64,000 nucleotides of DNA from assembly GCF_003977595.1 (NCBI RefSeq), contig NZ_RYYR01000008.1, forward strand, positions 101,083 through 165,082, given 5' to 3'. How positions within the stretch are numbered: position 1 is the first letter of the stretch; every line of letters begins with the position of its first letter. A program made the translations under genes and the position numbers. Source of the stretch: Lysinibacillus antri (lineage in GTDB: Bacteria; Bacillota; Bacilli; Bacillales_A; Planococcaceae). Under the pieces are notes generated by a model. It ran no database searches. It worked only from the letters and a program-made list of their open reading frames with translations, and was not told the origin of the DNA. Shown piece after piece: positions 55,021 to 63,897 of this stretch.

Positions 55021-56430
55021 TTGATAAAAGTTAAAGTTGGTTTACAGCCGATTGTGAGTAATATCAATTTACCCACTGTTTTGAAAACAGCTATTCTTCC
55101 AGGGGATCAATTTGAAAGATTATTTATTGCAACTCAGGTCGGGGAAATCTTTTACGTGGGAAATGGAGTTATCAAAACTTTTTTAGATATTCGCTCCCGA
55201 ATTATACAACTAGGTGCTTCTAGTGGTGGATATGATGAACGAGGTTTGCTTGGGCTAGCCTTTCATCCTAAGTTTTTCTATAACGGTTTGTTTTACCTTC
55301 ATTATTCCGTGGCTGGCACTCAAGGTTCAGGCGCTCTTCAAGGGTCTTTTACACCGAACCCCTGTGACCCGAAAACCTTAAATCTCAAGTGGTTGGATAG
55401 AGAAAATCATTATGATCATATTGATACAGTTGAAGAATGGATTTTACCACAGAATGGTCAACCTCAAAAAAGACGGACATTACTGAATTTACGAAGACCG
55501 TTTATGAATCATAATGGAATCAATAGCTTAAACTTTTCACCTGAAACAGGAAAACTTGTTTTAACAACCGGTGATGGCGGGTCTGGCTATGATCTATTTA
55601 ATTTAAGCCAGGATGATTTAGAAATCGCCGGTAAAATAATTGAAATTGATGTAGATCGGAATTTATTTATCAATAACCCACCTGTCGTCACACGCTTTAA
55701 TGAACTTCCCGCATCCATACAGGCAACACTTACGGTCATTGCGAAAGGTGTTCGAAATATACCAGGCATTTCATTTCAACAGTTTTATAATCAGTATATA
55801 AAATATGTGGGAAATGTCGGACAGGATTTGGTAGAGTCCCTTTTTTCATTCGTTCATTATAAACCAATACCGGTTACTCAGCTTGTTCAAAATGCTCTTC
55901 TGAAAGCTGAAAATGAAGGATTGATTAATTTTGGCTGGCGAGGGTGGGAAGGCACTTTTCCTACTTCGTTGATCAAGGAATGCTCTGCAAATCCTTCTTT
56001 GGATGAGATATCCACTGCCTATTTCAACGATGCCGTAAACACTTCAGTAAAACGTCTTCAGCCATTAACTTGTTATTATCATCAAGAGTCCCGAGCGGAT
56101 AAATTTAGAGGAACCGCGCTTACAGGAGTGCAAGCCTATATGGGGCATGCAATCCCCGGTTTAACAGGAAGCGTTGTCTTTACGGATTTCGCTCGCGATG
56201 AGGGATCTCCACCTCCAGCTAGAGGCGTTTTAGCTTATTCCAGGGCAAGAATAGATGGTCAGTCAAATGATTATAGTGTTATTCAAACTGATTATAATTT
56301 TGGGTCTCAATCCGCTTATTATGTTAGTTTAGGAACGAATTTGGATCAAACGAGACTTTATTTAGGGGTTTATGGCTCAGCGAATGTAACTGATTATAAT
56401 AAAGGTACTGTCTTTGAAATTATTCCGTGA
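55021..56430 (+). CDS. PQQ-dependent sugar/sorbosone dehydrogenase-like protein
   Basis: About 469 residues. A soluble six-bladed beta-propeller of the GSDH type: LPGDQFERLFIATQVGEIF, RGLLGLAFHPKFFYNG (near 77-92), NHNGINSLNFSPETGKLV (near 165) and GDGGSG. These are the motifs of soluble aldose/sorbosone dehydrogenases. PQQ dependence is inferred from the family; no PQQ synthesis gene is in the window. No signal peptide. Start is given as a TTG seven bases after GGTGG; a TTG just before it and one 13 codons upstream are alternatives. Confidence 0.82.
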   Translation: MIKVKVGLQPIVSNINLPTVLKTAILPGDQFERLFIATQVGEIFYVGNGVIKTFLDIRSRIIQLGASSGGYDERGLLGLAFHPKFFYNGLFYLHYSVAGTQGSGALQGSFTPNPCDPKTLNLKWLDRENHYDHIDTVEEWILPQNGQPQKRRTLLNLRRPFMNHNGINSLNFSPETGKLVLTTGDGGSGYDLFNLSQDDLEIAGKIIEIDVDRNLFINNPPVVTRFNELPASIQATLTVIAKGVRNIPGISFQQFYNQYIKYVGNVGQDLVESLFSFVHYKPIPVTQLVQNALLKAENEGLINFGWRGWEGTFPTSLIKECSANPSLDEISTAYFNDAVNTSVKRLQPLTCYYHQESRADKFRGTALTGVQAYMGHAIPGLTGSVVFTDFARDEGSPPPARGVLAYSRARIDGQSNDYSVIQTDYNFGSQSAYYVSLGTNLDQTRLYLGVYGSANVTDYNKGTVFEIIP

Positions 56431-56477
56431 CTCCTTACGATAAAAGTACGAGTAATTTACGGAAAGAGGCGTTTATT

Positions 56478-57032
56478 TTGAAAAAAATAAACAAAATGAG
56501 GTTCATCAGCATTGGGGGTATATTAACAACCATCACGGTCATATTCCAGGCGGCACCAATATTTTTACCTGCGATCGGCTTGCTCTTTAGTCCATTAAGT
56601 ACATTACCTATTGCAATAGCGGCTTTTTATAATATTTCACTTGGATTGACTGTATTTTTTTCTTCTGCGTTCATTCTTGTTTTAGTGAATGTGCAAGAGG
56701 CCATCATTTTGCTGTTTACCACCGGACTACTTGGGATCGTTTTAGGCATATTCCTTTATAGGAAGGGATTGTTTATCTCTATTTTATATTCTAGCATAGC
56801 ATTATCTTTAGGAATGATTTCACTAACATATATAATAGGGATTTCAGCATTTGGAGATTTTATTAGTTTCGAATCAATCCCTTTAACTTTATTCCTTTAT
56901 ACTTTATTTTCTCTCATTTACGTCAGCACGTGGAATATATGCCTTAGAAAATTCATCAATTACCTTATTAGGCTTAACGTATTAACTTTAAACCCTTCCA
57001 CAAAGGCAATCGAATTTATCCACTTTAAATGA
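56478..57032 (+). CDS. Hypothetical integral membrane protein
   Basis: 184 residues with about five TM helices, starting with a short basic leader (KKINKMRF). The hydrophobic pattern recalls ECF transporter S components or YybS-like proteins, but no motif proves it. Start is a TTG eight bases after AGAGG; the frame extends upstream to overlap the dehydrogenase stop. Probably cotranscribed with the upstream gene. Confidence 0.6.
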   Translation: MKKINKMRFISIGGILTTITVIFQAAPIFLPAIGLLFSPLSTLPIAIAAFYNISLGLTVFFSSAFILVLVNVQEAIILLFTTGLLGIVLGIFLYRKGLFISILYSSIALSLGMISLTYIIGISAFGDFISFESIPLTLFLYTLFSLIYVSTWNICLRKFINYLIRLNVLTLNPSTKAIEFIHFK

Positions 57033-57054
57033 GTCCTACTTTTATCCAAAGTTT

Positions 57055-57087
57055 AGGCTGGATTTCCGCAATAGCGAGATCTAGCCT
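57055..57087 (+). terminator. Terminator of the dehydrogenase/membrane-protein unit
   Basis: AGGCTgGAT pairs with ATCtAGCCT, followed by TTTTT. Confidence 0.75.
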
Positions 57088-57123
57088 TTTTCATTTAACA
57101 ATTAACAAAAGAGAGTCAATTCC

Positions 57124-58089
57124 CTAACTCCCTTGTTGTATGTTCGTAATCATATAATCTTTAAAATAGCTCTTTATTTTCCCTAAACTTTCCGCGCTAT
57201 ACAAAACGATTGCTTGTGCATCGTGGTCGAATGTTAAAACAATTTCTTCATTTGTTTTAAAAATCCGATTACGTCCTGTTCGAATATCGAGCTTGTTTTG
57301 AGATACGATGAATGTATCATCTTGATAAGCTAAGTATAGTAACTCTTGGAACACAATCCTTAATTCTTCTTTATTTTTTACTGTTAAAAAGAAGCCTGGA
57401 ACTTCTGCATGGTACATTCCTTTTGAAGAGAGCGTAAACACACGTTGCCCAGAATCGATATATTCCACATCATACTTAGCCCATGCTTCTTGCATTTGCT
57501 CCTGTTCGTCATCATATGTTTCAACATAAATCGAGAGAGGGTATGAATAAATTCTCTCAATTGTTTCCAATGCAAGTTGCTCGATATAATCATGGTCTGT
57601 ACTAATAAAATAAGATTTAGCTTGTCCTTTTAAATCCACATCTCGATCTATGTCTTCTTCCTGAATATAAATATCTACTTGAATCGGTAACTCACTAACC
57701 TGCATCACCTTACATGGCAGCTCTACTTTTTCATAAAACGTCACATGGCTATTAAAATCCGCAATAACTTTATCATTTTCATCATAGAAAACACTTGTAC
57801 ATTCACTTATATCATTTTCTATAATCCAGCTTTTTGTTCTGTCATCTAAAAAGAACTTATAACATTTACCACGATGCTCCGTTTTAATTCGTTTGTTTAT
57901 AAAATGCTTCCTCATTGTTTTTATAAGATACTCTTCATCTAAGCCTTTGTACACCCATATATTCAAAGTAGAAGCCTTCATAACAAAATAATCATAAAGC
58001 ATTTTTCGCTGTTTTCTTACTTCCGCATCTCGTTTATCAAACTCAGGTAAATCGACATCCCATTCATTCGTTTGATCTAAAATATACAT
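57124..58089 (-). CDS. Hypothetical protein
   Basis: 321 residues, soluble, strongly acidic, no signal peptide or TM helix and no motif I recognise. It looks like two related alpha/beta halves (a FYEKVELPCKV... half and a YVETYDDEQEQMQEAW half). GAGGTGCAATC precedes the ATG. It lies next to a SUKH gene on the same strand, which hints at a toxin/immunity setting, but nothing more can be said. Confidence 0.6.
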   Translation of the reverse strand: MYILDQTNEWDVDLPEFDKRDAEVRKQRKMLYDYFVMKASTLNIWVYKGLDEEYLIKTMRKHFINKRIKTEHRGKCYKFFLDDRTKSWIIENDISECTSVFYDENDKVIADFNSHVTFYEKVELPCKVMQVSELPIQVDIYIQEEDIDRDVDLKGQAKSYFISTDHDYIEQLALETIERIYSYPLSIYVETYDDEQEQMQEAWAKYDVEYIDSGQRVFTLSSKGMYHAEVPGFFLTVKNKEELRIVFQELLYLAYQDDTFIVSQNKLDIRTGRNRIFKTNEEIVLTFDHDAQAIVLYSAESLGKIKSYFKDYMITNIQQGS

Positions 58090-58185
58090 GATTGCACCTC
58101 AGTCCCTATTTTTTTATACAAAGGCTCTGTTAAATAACTATGTTGATTTCTGAACAGTCTTACCTCTCTCACTTGATCATATCCA

Positions 58186-59037
58186 TTATCTATTTTGCTC
58201 TATTGTTAAATAGTTTTTAATCTTTATACTTTTATTTCGAATCATAGAGTTATAATCCATTGTTTTTGGGAAATTTGTTAAGATTTCAAACAGTTCTTCG
58301 GTTTGTGCGTATTGATTAAAGTCCACTTTCTTCTTTCTTATGATATCAATGATAATATTTAAGTAGTTATCGATAGTAGAATGATCTTCGAAAAATTGTT
58401 TTTCCATCAGCCGTTTGATTGAACCAAGCATTTGCGTTAAAAACCAATTCAAATCTTCATCAAGTAATCCAAAGTAATGCAATCCTGCTGTCATATGGTA
58501 TTTATGCCATCCACCTAATAGCGCTTTTTCAATTTCTTCTCTTGAAAACTCTTCATATTCGCTGCTCATATCATATGACTGTATTTCCCCTTCAAGTTCT
58601 GATAATTTACTAATAAACTCAGTAAAATCCTCGGCAATTTTTAATTTTTGTTTTGTATCCGTATCAATATAAACAACTGGTGGATTATCACCTGTATATC
58701 TACGATAATCTAAGGCAATCCAATTATGACTGTCTCCATGTAGATAAATAAACTTGTTCGATAATCCCCATTCTTTACGTGTATAGGAATCAATTAATAT
58801 ACCTTCTCCACTCTTTTGTCCTATACCATATAAGTAATCAATTTCAATGAAACCGTCTTCAAAAATATTATGTACAAACTTTTTTAGTGTAAGCTCTCCA
58901 CCGTTTTGCTCGTTCATCAATTCAATATACGCAGTTGGGAGTTTCACCTTTAATTTCCCTTCTGCTAATTCGATGATCTCGCTTGATAAATCCTCTAAAC
59001 GATAATTGTCAAAATACTCTCCTGTAAAAATGCTCAT
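58186..59037 (-). CDS. SMI1/KNR4 (SUKH-type) immunity-like protein
   Basis: 283 residues. SUKH domain in the first ~145 residues: LKVKLPTAYIELMNEQNGGE, IDYLYGIGQ, WIALDYRRYTGDNPPVVYID, ending FTEFISKL. The helical C-terminal half differs from the 52696 protein. AAGGAGG precedes the ATG. Likely an orphan immunity gene; paralogous in architecture to 52696-53514, 5 kb away. Confidence 0.85.
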   Translation of the reverse strand: MSIFTGEYFDNYRLEDLSSEIIELAEGKLKVKLPTAYIELMNEQNGGELTLKKFVHNIFEDGFIEIDYLYGIGQKSGEGILIDSYTRKEWGLSNKFIYLHGDSHNWIALDYRRYTGDNPPVVYIDTDTKQKLKIAEDFTEFISKLSELEGEIQSYDMSSEYEEFSREEIEKALLGGWHKYHMTAGLHYFGLLDEDLNWFLTQMLGSIKRLMEKQFFEDHSTIDNYLNIIIDIIRKKKVDFNQYAQTEELFEILTNFPKTMDYNSMIRNKSIKIKNYLTIEQNR

Positions 59038-59242
59038 CTTTTACCTCCTTAAATCCTTTACATCAAAACTGTTGCTTGTCAATAATAAAAAGACCACTAT
59101 AACGATATCTCGTTCAGTTCAGTAGTACAAACATGCAAAATAACATGTAAATTAGCAAGATTTTTATATCTAAATTAGCAGTGCAATTATTATTCTTTAA
59201 GTTGTAGTTCATTCGGTTGTTACAAAGAAGTTTTGGGATAAC

Positions 59243-59503
59243 TTAACCTCCCTTCATTGCATTCCATAAAAAAGTAAGCATTCTTTTTAGCTTACTTTTC
59301 ACGACTTTATTAATCTCATGATTTCTGTCAACCTCTTTGATGACTGCTTCCAATGTACTTGATTGGTATTTAATGAACCACGTTCCATCGTAAGAAGATA
59401 TAAAAGCAGTTGGCCCAATTAATTTTCCATCACGTATAAGAAACTTACTTCCATCTTTACAAATAAGTACATCCCCTGATTTGATTTGGCTTAAGTCGAC
59501 CAT
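59243..59503 (-). CDS. Small hypothetical protein
   Basis: 86 residues. Short beta-rich N-terminus with IKSGDVLICKDGSKFLIRDG followed by a basic helical end (KVVKSKLKRMLTFLW). AGATAGGTGAATATCAA precedes the ATG. Family not recognised; the N-terminus is reminiscent of small KOW/OB-like motifs. Confidence 0.55.
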   Translation of the reverse strand: MVDLSQIKSGDVLICKDGSKFLIRDGKLIGPTAFISSYDGTWFIKYQSSTLEAVIKEVDRNHEINKVVKSKLKRMLTFLWNAMKGG

Positions 59504-59636
59504 TTGATATTCACCTATCTTTTTTCTATATTAAAGATTACTACCCTGCTATTTGAATAACCTAAAATTTAACAAACCCCTTATACTATACGGTGATTTT
59601 ATTAATATTCCTACAAAAGTTTTTAACCTTGAAATT

Positions 59637-59780
59637 TCAAACCCATATTCCATTTACTTTTTCTTCTTTTAACAGTCCAATTCGCACTAATTTTTCAACT
59701 AACAGTAAACATTGTCATATTGTTAATTTATGTGCTAATGAGTATGTTAAAAATGAAATAAATTCATTAATAATCGCTTC
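59637..59780 (-). pseudogene. Decayed reading frame with internal TGA
   Basis: In one frame, EAIINEFISFLTYSLAHKLT is followed by a TGA and then LLLVEKLVRIGLLKEEKVNG and a terminal TGA. It is protein-like on both sides of the stop with no start site. Family unknown. The remainder of 59504-59932 shows nothing supportable. Confidence 0.3.
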
Positions 59781-59932
59781 ATAACAATAAAAAGGGCCTG
59801 CTGAAAAGTACACTAATCAACAGCCCAATTATGTGTTTAATTTAGATTTTGTACCAGACAACTGAACGGTTTACTATAATAGCAATCTTTGTTTTTATGC
59901 TATAGCCATAGTAAGTGAAAAAACTCTCATTA

Positions 59933-60367
59933 CTACTCACCTTTGTACCTTCTCATTCGCAATATAATGATTGCAACAACGGTCATTAAAATAAGAAAAG
60001 GTAAAATTTTTGTAGCAAAATCCATCCAATGAAAAGGTGCTTGGTGAACATAAACCGCTTTAACCCACTGTTTTTCTTCGATTTCGACAGCAATTGCAGA
60101 TTCAGTTGACGTACCCATTATTTCATAATATTTTGTTCCTTTTGGATAAGAATTTGAAGCATCACCATAGTAATTCCCTGTCATCTCATTAGGATTCGTT
60201 TTTACTTCTCCTATGACCTTTACTAATTCACTTTCAAGTACATTCTCTTCTGTAACTTCATAAACATTCCCATTCCAAACAACAAAAGAATATGCCCAAC
60301 TTAATGCCTGAACAGAGGATGTAAACGAAAATATACATAATATAAAAACTAATATAGTTCTTATCAA
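59933..60367 (-). CDS. Hypothetical secreted/membrane protein
   Basis: 144 residues: signal peptide (about 1-22, ending VQA), an extracytoplasmic domain (VWNGNVYEVTEENVL; NYYGDASNSYPKGTKYYEI) and a C-terminal TM helix followed by RMRRYKGE. TTG start after a run of G. Function unknown. Confidence 0.65.
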   Translation of the reverse strand: MIRTILVFILCIFSFTSSVQALSWAYSFVVWNGNVYEVTEENVLESELVKVIGEVKTNPNEMTGNYYGDASNSYPKGTKYYEIMGTSTESAIAVEIEEKQWVKAVYVHQAPFHWMDFATKILPFLILMTVVAIIILRMRRYKGE

Positions 60368-60430
60368 AAGCCCCCCTTCCCCTTTAGTAGTTACAAAACC
60401 GTATCCAACAAAATAGCTTGTTAGAGAAAA

Positions 60431-60457
60431 AGCGACTGCTTTTATTTAGCAATCGCT
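60431..60457 (-). terminator. Terminator
   Basis: AGCGACTGC / GCAATCGCT with one mismatch, followed on the minus strand by TTTTTC. It lies downstream of the decayed gene at 60480-60743. Confidence 0.65.
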
Positions 60458-60479
60458 TATTATTAGCTTTTTAAATCCT

Positions 60480-60743
60480 CTATTTTTTCTTTAATGTAAT
60501 AAAAGTAATTACACTTACTAATAGAAATATACCTATTACAACATATGTAAACGGATGAACAACAACAAAGTAACGGATCTTTAAGCTGATAATTCCCATT
60601 TCAGAGTTGCACTTGTACCCCCATCCTGTTAATCAGTTCCTGTTAAGAATTGAACTATGCTTGTGTATATTAATCAATGCTACTGCACTTGATTTGTAAT
60701 CGTGCAAAAGTTCTCCTGTTCTGAAATAACTAATGGTAAAATT
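60480..60743 (-). pseudogene. Decayed membrane-protein gene
   Basis: A single frame reads FTISYFRTGELLHDYKSSAV...NRN, then a TGA (60633-60635), then LTGWGYKCNSEMGIISLKIR and a C-terminal TM helix (FTYVVIGIFLLVSVITFI) with KKK and TAG. A further in-frame TGA precedes the first segment. The coherent sequence on both sides of the stop points to a disrupted gene of a small membrane protein. The last 39 codons could be translated alone from an internal ATG. Confidence 0.4.
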
Positions 60744-60827
60744 TCACCAAATATGGTTATCATAGAAATAGCTTATTTTATGAGAAATGAGTTAATTTTC
60801 ATCCAATATCTCAAAAGGTAAACAACT

Positions 60828-61088
60828 TTAATTAAATATTGCGAGTGAAAAACCAACACATACAATACCACTAAATAAAAGAATTAAACTTAAACATAAA
60901 ATATAAGACAAGAAACTTGTTAGACTTAAACAGCCCCATAATTCTACGACAAATACAACTACTTTTCTCCATAGTGAAAGTTCTTTAACATCTTTTAAAT
61001 TCTCCTTGAGCTCATTGAAACCAATTGGAAATAATATTAACCCAACAATAAAAAGAAATCCCCCTATGATTAATCCATCCACGTTCAT
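60828..61088 (-). CDS. Hypothetical membrane protein
   Basis: 86 residues: two TM helices (about 5-22 and 55-83) with a charged middle (NELKENLKDVKELSLW). ATG at MNVDGL with GGGG upstream. Family unknown. Confidence 0.55.
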   Translation of the reverse strand: MNVDGLIIGGFLFIVGLILFPIGFNELKENLKDVKELSLWRKVVVFVVELWGCLSLTSFLSYILCLSLILLFSGIVCVGFSLAIFN

Positions 61089-61201
61089 TTCATCCAGTCC
61101 CCGCTTCACATTGAAAATTCAACTATAAATACGATTGGAATTGGAAAAAGTTTCAATTCCCTTTATTGAAGTATTCTGACCGCTAATTGAATCTGAACTC
61201 C

Positions 61202-61447
61202 TTAGTCAGAGATAATGATTACATTTTGTGCAACTTGGTTCTGATCAGTAGATTCTGAGTTTACCACTAAATCAAAAGATACTTTTTGACCTTGTTTAAG
61301 AAATCTCAATCCATCCGAAAATCGTTCATTATCAGGTAAAATCGAACTGAAATGAACAAACACATGGTTTCCATCCTCGCCGTCAAGCACAATACGACCA
61401 TACCCCTTTTCTGCTTTAAACCATTTAACAATTCCCTCTCTTTTCAT
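61202..61447 (-). CDS. Cold-shock-domain protein
   Basis: 81 residues. One CSD: GIVKWFKAEKGYGRI (RNP1 region, with Tyr and Arg instead of the usual FGFI) and VFVHFS (RNP2). Slightly longer than classic 66-residue CspA proteins because of an insertion before GLRFLKQGQKVSFDL. Binds single-stranded RNA/DNA in the family. Start at MKREGIVKWF after GGGAGG. Confidence 0.85.
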   Translation of the reverse strand: MKREGIVKWFKAEKGYGRIVLDGEDGNHVFVHFSSILPDNERFSDGLRFLKQGQKVSFDLVVNSESTDQNQVAQNVIIISD

Positions 61448-61506
61448 CTCTTTCCGACCTCCCATTGATAGCTATTTAGTTGAAAAAAACAATCTAATAG
61501 AAAAAT

Positions 61507-61535
61507 AGGCGTTCCTGCTTGTTCCTGAAACGCCT
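61507..61535 (-). terminator. Terminator, sequence shared with 49586-49614
   Basis: AGGCGTT / AACGCCT stem, with TATTTTTC following on the minus strand. Confidence 0.8.
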
Positions 61536-61616
61536 CGATGGTTTGAATATGATTTTTCATAAACTCAACTTTATTGATGATTCTTATTACATATTTGTCG
61601 CCCAATTAAATTCATT

Positions 61617-62588
61617 TTATTTCTTTTCATTCTCTTTAAAGTAGTCCAGGACTTCTTGCATTTCAGTGCCTTGAATTTCATTCCATCTACCATCAATTTC
61701 TTGACGAAAAACCCTAAAATTATTAGAATTCATTTCTTCACAGACCAAATAATAATTGCCATCTTCCCTAACTTCCATTACGACATTAAAACTTTGGTCA
61801 GCATCTCCCCCATCTGTTCTATAAGGCCCAGTAACACTTATCATAACTGGCATTGGCTCTGGATGAAAAACGTTTGTATGATTTTGTAGAGAACCAGCAA
61901 ATAACGGACTACCCCCTCGAATTACTCGTTGCTCAGAATACAAATCATAAGACCATTTGAGATAGTCGAAAGGATTTTTCGTGTCTATCATATTTTCTGC
62001 AGGAGGAGTAACAAGAATAGTTTGATTAATTTCTCCATAATAGTCTTCTAACTTTGATGTCAATTCAGATTTAGAGTAACTTCTAATACCCATATAAGAA
62101 CCAACCAGTAAAAACACAATTATTATACTCAACATCCTTTTGTTCGAACTAAAGATAACAATTATTAAAGTAATCATTAGAGGGAACCAAACCCAAGGAT
62201 CACCAGCCTCAAATATGACATATTCATGTGCTTTAGGTGATAAAGGATATAACAATGTAACCTCATGAGTCAAAAAGTCTATGAAAATATGACCGACAAT
62301 TGTTGCTAAACTGAGTACAATCCAAATTTCCCACCATATCATTTCTCGAAATATTACTTTTGTAATCAAAACAACAGGTAAAACGAAAATAGGAGCAAAT
62401 ATTATAGAATGAGACCAGGGAGTAGATGTCCTGAAACCTAAAGTATCAGGTAATATGCCTGCAAAACCACCGATAACAACTAAAATTACTTTTTTGGATT
62501 TTGAGAGGTTTTTTGCATCCTTTAGAAGAAATACTATAATAGCTCCAAATAGTGCATGAGTAAGAACATGCATAAATAAAAGAATCAT
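61617..62588 (-). CDS. YdjM/DUF457-type membrane-bound metal-dependent hydrolase
   Basis: 323 residues. N-terminal two-thirds is the YdjM-like membrane domain: HVLTHALFG (residues 7-15), ILPDTLGFR, TPWSHSIIF and HIFIDFLTHEVTLLYP, supplying His/Asp metal ligands among TM helices. The last ~130 residues are extracytoplasmic (EMNSNNFRVFRQEIDGRW). GGAGGG precedes the ATG. Substrate unknown. Confidence 0.85.
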   Translation of the reverse strand: MILLFMHVLTHALFGAIIVFLLKDAKNLSKSKKVILVVIGGFAGILPDTLGFRTSTPWSHSIIFAPIFVLPVVLITKVIFREMIWWEIWIVLSLATIVGHIFIDFLTHEVTLLYPLSPKAHEYVIFEAGDPWVWFPLMITLIIVIFSSNKRMLSIIIVFLLVGSYMGIRSYSKSELTSKLEDYYGEINQTILVTPPAENMIDTKNPFDYLKWSYDLYSEQRVIRGGSPLFAGSLQNHTNVFHPEPMPVMISVTGPYRTDGGDADQSFNVVMEVREDGNYYLVCEEMNSNNFRVFRQEIDGRWNEIQGTEMQEVLDYFKENEKK

Positions 62589-62907
62589 TTTTACCCTCCA
62601 TATTTTTTTTAAAAAAATTCCCTATTGTGTTATGTATCCTATTTTCTTCTCTTCATCTGTTCTATCACTATCTTTATTTTAAATAATAAACCATAAAACT
62701 TTGTGACGTACTTCTTGAGATTTCCTTAACATTCAGTAGAAAAGTATCCTTGAGGTTTTTCAATATCCACAAACCTTCCCCATTAGTTTAATTTACTTTA
62801 TTTAACAATACTATAAAAATATAGAATTGAGCATCTAAATAATTATAATTAAATAATGTTCTATTAGTAAAACATGGATTTCATATCATTTTTAATTCTT
62901 TGTTAAG

Positions 62908-63732
62908 GTAAAGCGAAACGGCAAATATCGAGGAAGACAACGTTACTTCTGCCGTGATTGCAGTAAGTCGTTTAACGATTTAACAAATACTCCAATCTCT
63001 GGTTCACGTTATCTTGGAAAATGGGCTAAATACTTTCATATGATGATTGAAGGTTACACATTACCAAGAATAGCTAAGGAGCTTAAAATTCACATATCAA
63101 CTTGTTTCTATTGGAGACATAAGATTTTATTTGCATTAAGGTCTCTTGGTTTTCAAGGTTTAAAAGGAATTGTCGAGAGTGATGAGACCTTTTTCAAAGA
63201 GTCCTTCAAAGGACGCAAAGTTGAAAGTAGAGAACCTAAAGAACGTGGTGGAAGAGACCCTAAAAGAGGTATAAGTGGTCTTAAAATCGCAGTTGTTGTA
63301 GCCCAAGACCGTAATGGTTAAGTTGTTGTCAAAAAGGCTGGTCGTGGTCGTGTCCGAGCTGAAGAAATCGATTCGGTAATCGGGGAATATATAGACCCCT
63401 CTGCTTTGTTATGCACTGATACTGCTACTAACTATAAAAAATTTGCTTTAGTTAAAGGACTAAAACATGAAACAATTAATGTCAGTAAAGAAGGTTATGT
63501 CAAAAAAGGCATATACCATGTTCAGCATGTCAATAATTTTCACAAACGTCTTGGAGATTGGATGGATAGATTTCAAGGAGTCGCTACTAAATATCTCGAC
63601 AATTACTTATATTGGTTCAAATTTATAGAACAATATAAGAAATTACCTACTAAAGATAGAGTTAATGGAATGATGTTAGGTTCCTGTCAAAAACCTAATA
63701 ACACTACGGTCCAATATTTACGAGAAGTATAA
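62908..63732 (+). pseudogene. IS1595-family transposase, 5'-truncated with a nonsense codon
   Basis: A frame begins mid-gene at the zinc-finger region (RQRYFCRDCSKSF), passes through the HTH (LPRIAKELKIHISTCFYWRH) and the first catalytic Asp (VESDETFF), meets a TAA at 63319-63321, and resumes in the same frame with the second Asp (LLCTDTATNY) and the HVNNFHKRLGDWM motif of the DDN catalytic set. The N-terminal ~50 codons are missing. No intact terminal inverted repeats were found. Inactive. The 62589-62895 stretch before it holds nothing else supportable. Confidence 0.85.
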
Positions 63733-63786
63733 AAATAGTTAGATTGAATAAAAAAAGCCATATCATAGATATGACTTCAGATTGTC

Positions 63787-63830
63787 GACAAAAGGCTTTC
63801 AGAATGGTCTCATTCTGAAAGCCTTTTGTC
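63787..63830. terminator. Strong hairpin next to the IS1182-like gene
   Basis: 19-bp perfect inverted repeat GACAAAAGGCTTTCAGAAT / ATTCTGAAAGCCTTTTGTC with a 6-nt loop. Probably the terminator or end structure of the transposon whose transposase enters from the right. Confidence 0.75.
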
Positions 63831-63897
63831 ATTTTTCCGGATTTTTGGGTATTATATCGATTTATTTTAAGCAAAAACATTCCTCGGATATTATCAT

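Noticed and set aside
59593..59784. Plus-strand 63-codon frame
   Set aside because: No ribosome-binding site; the minus strand of the same stretch is more protein-like, as a decayed gene.
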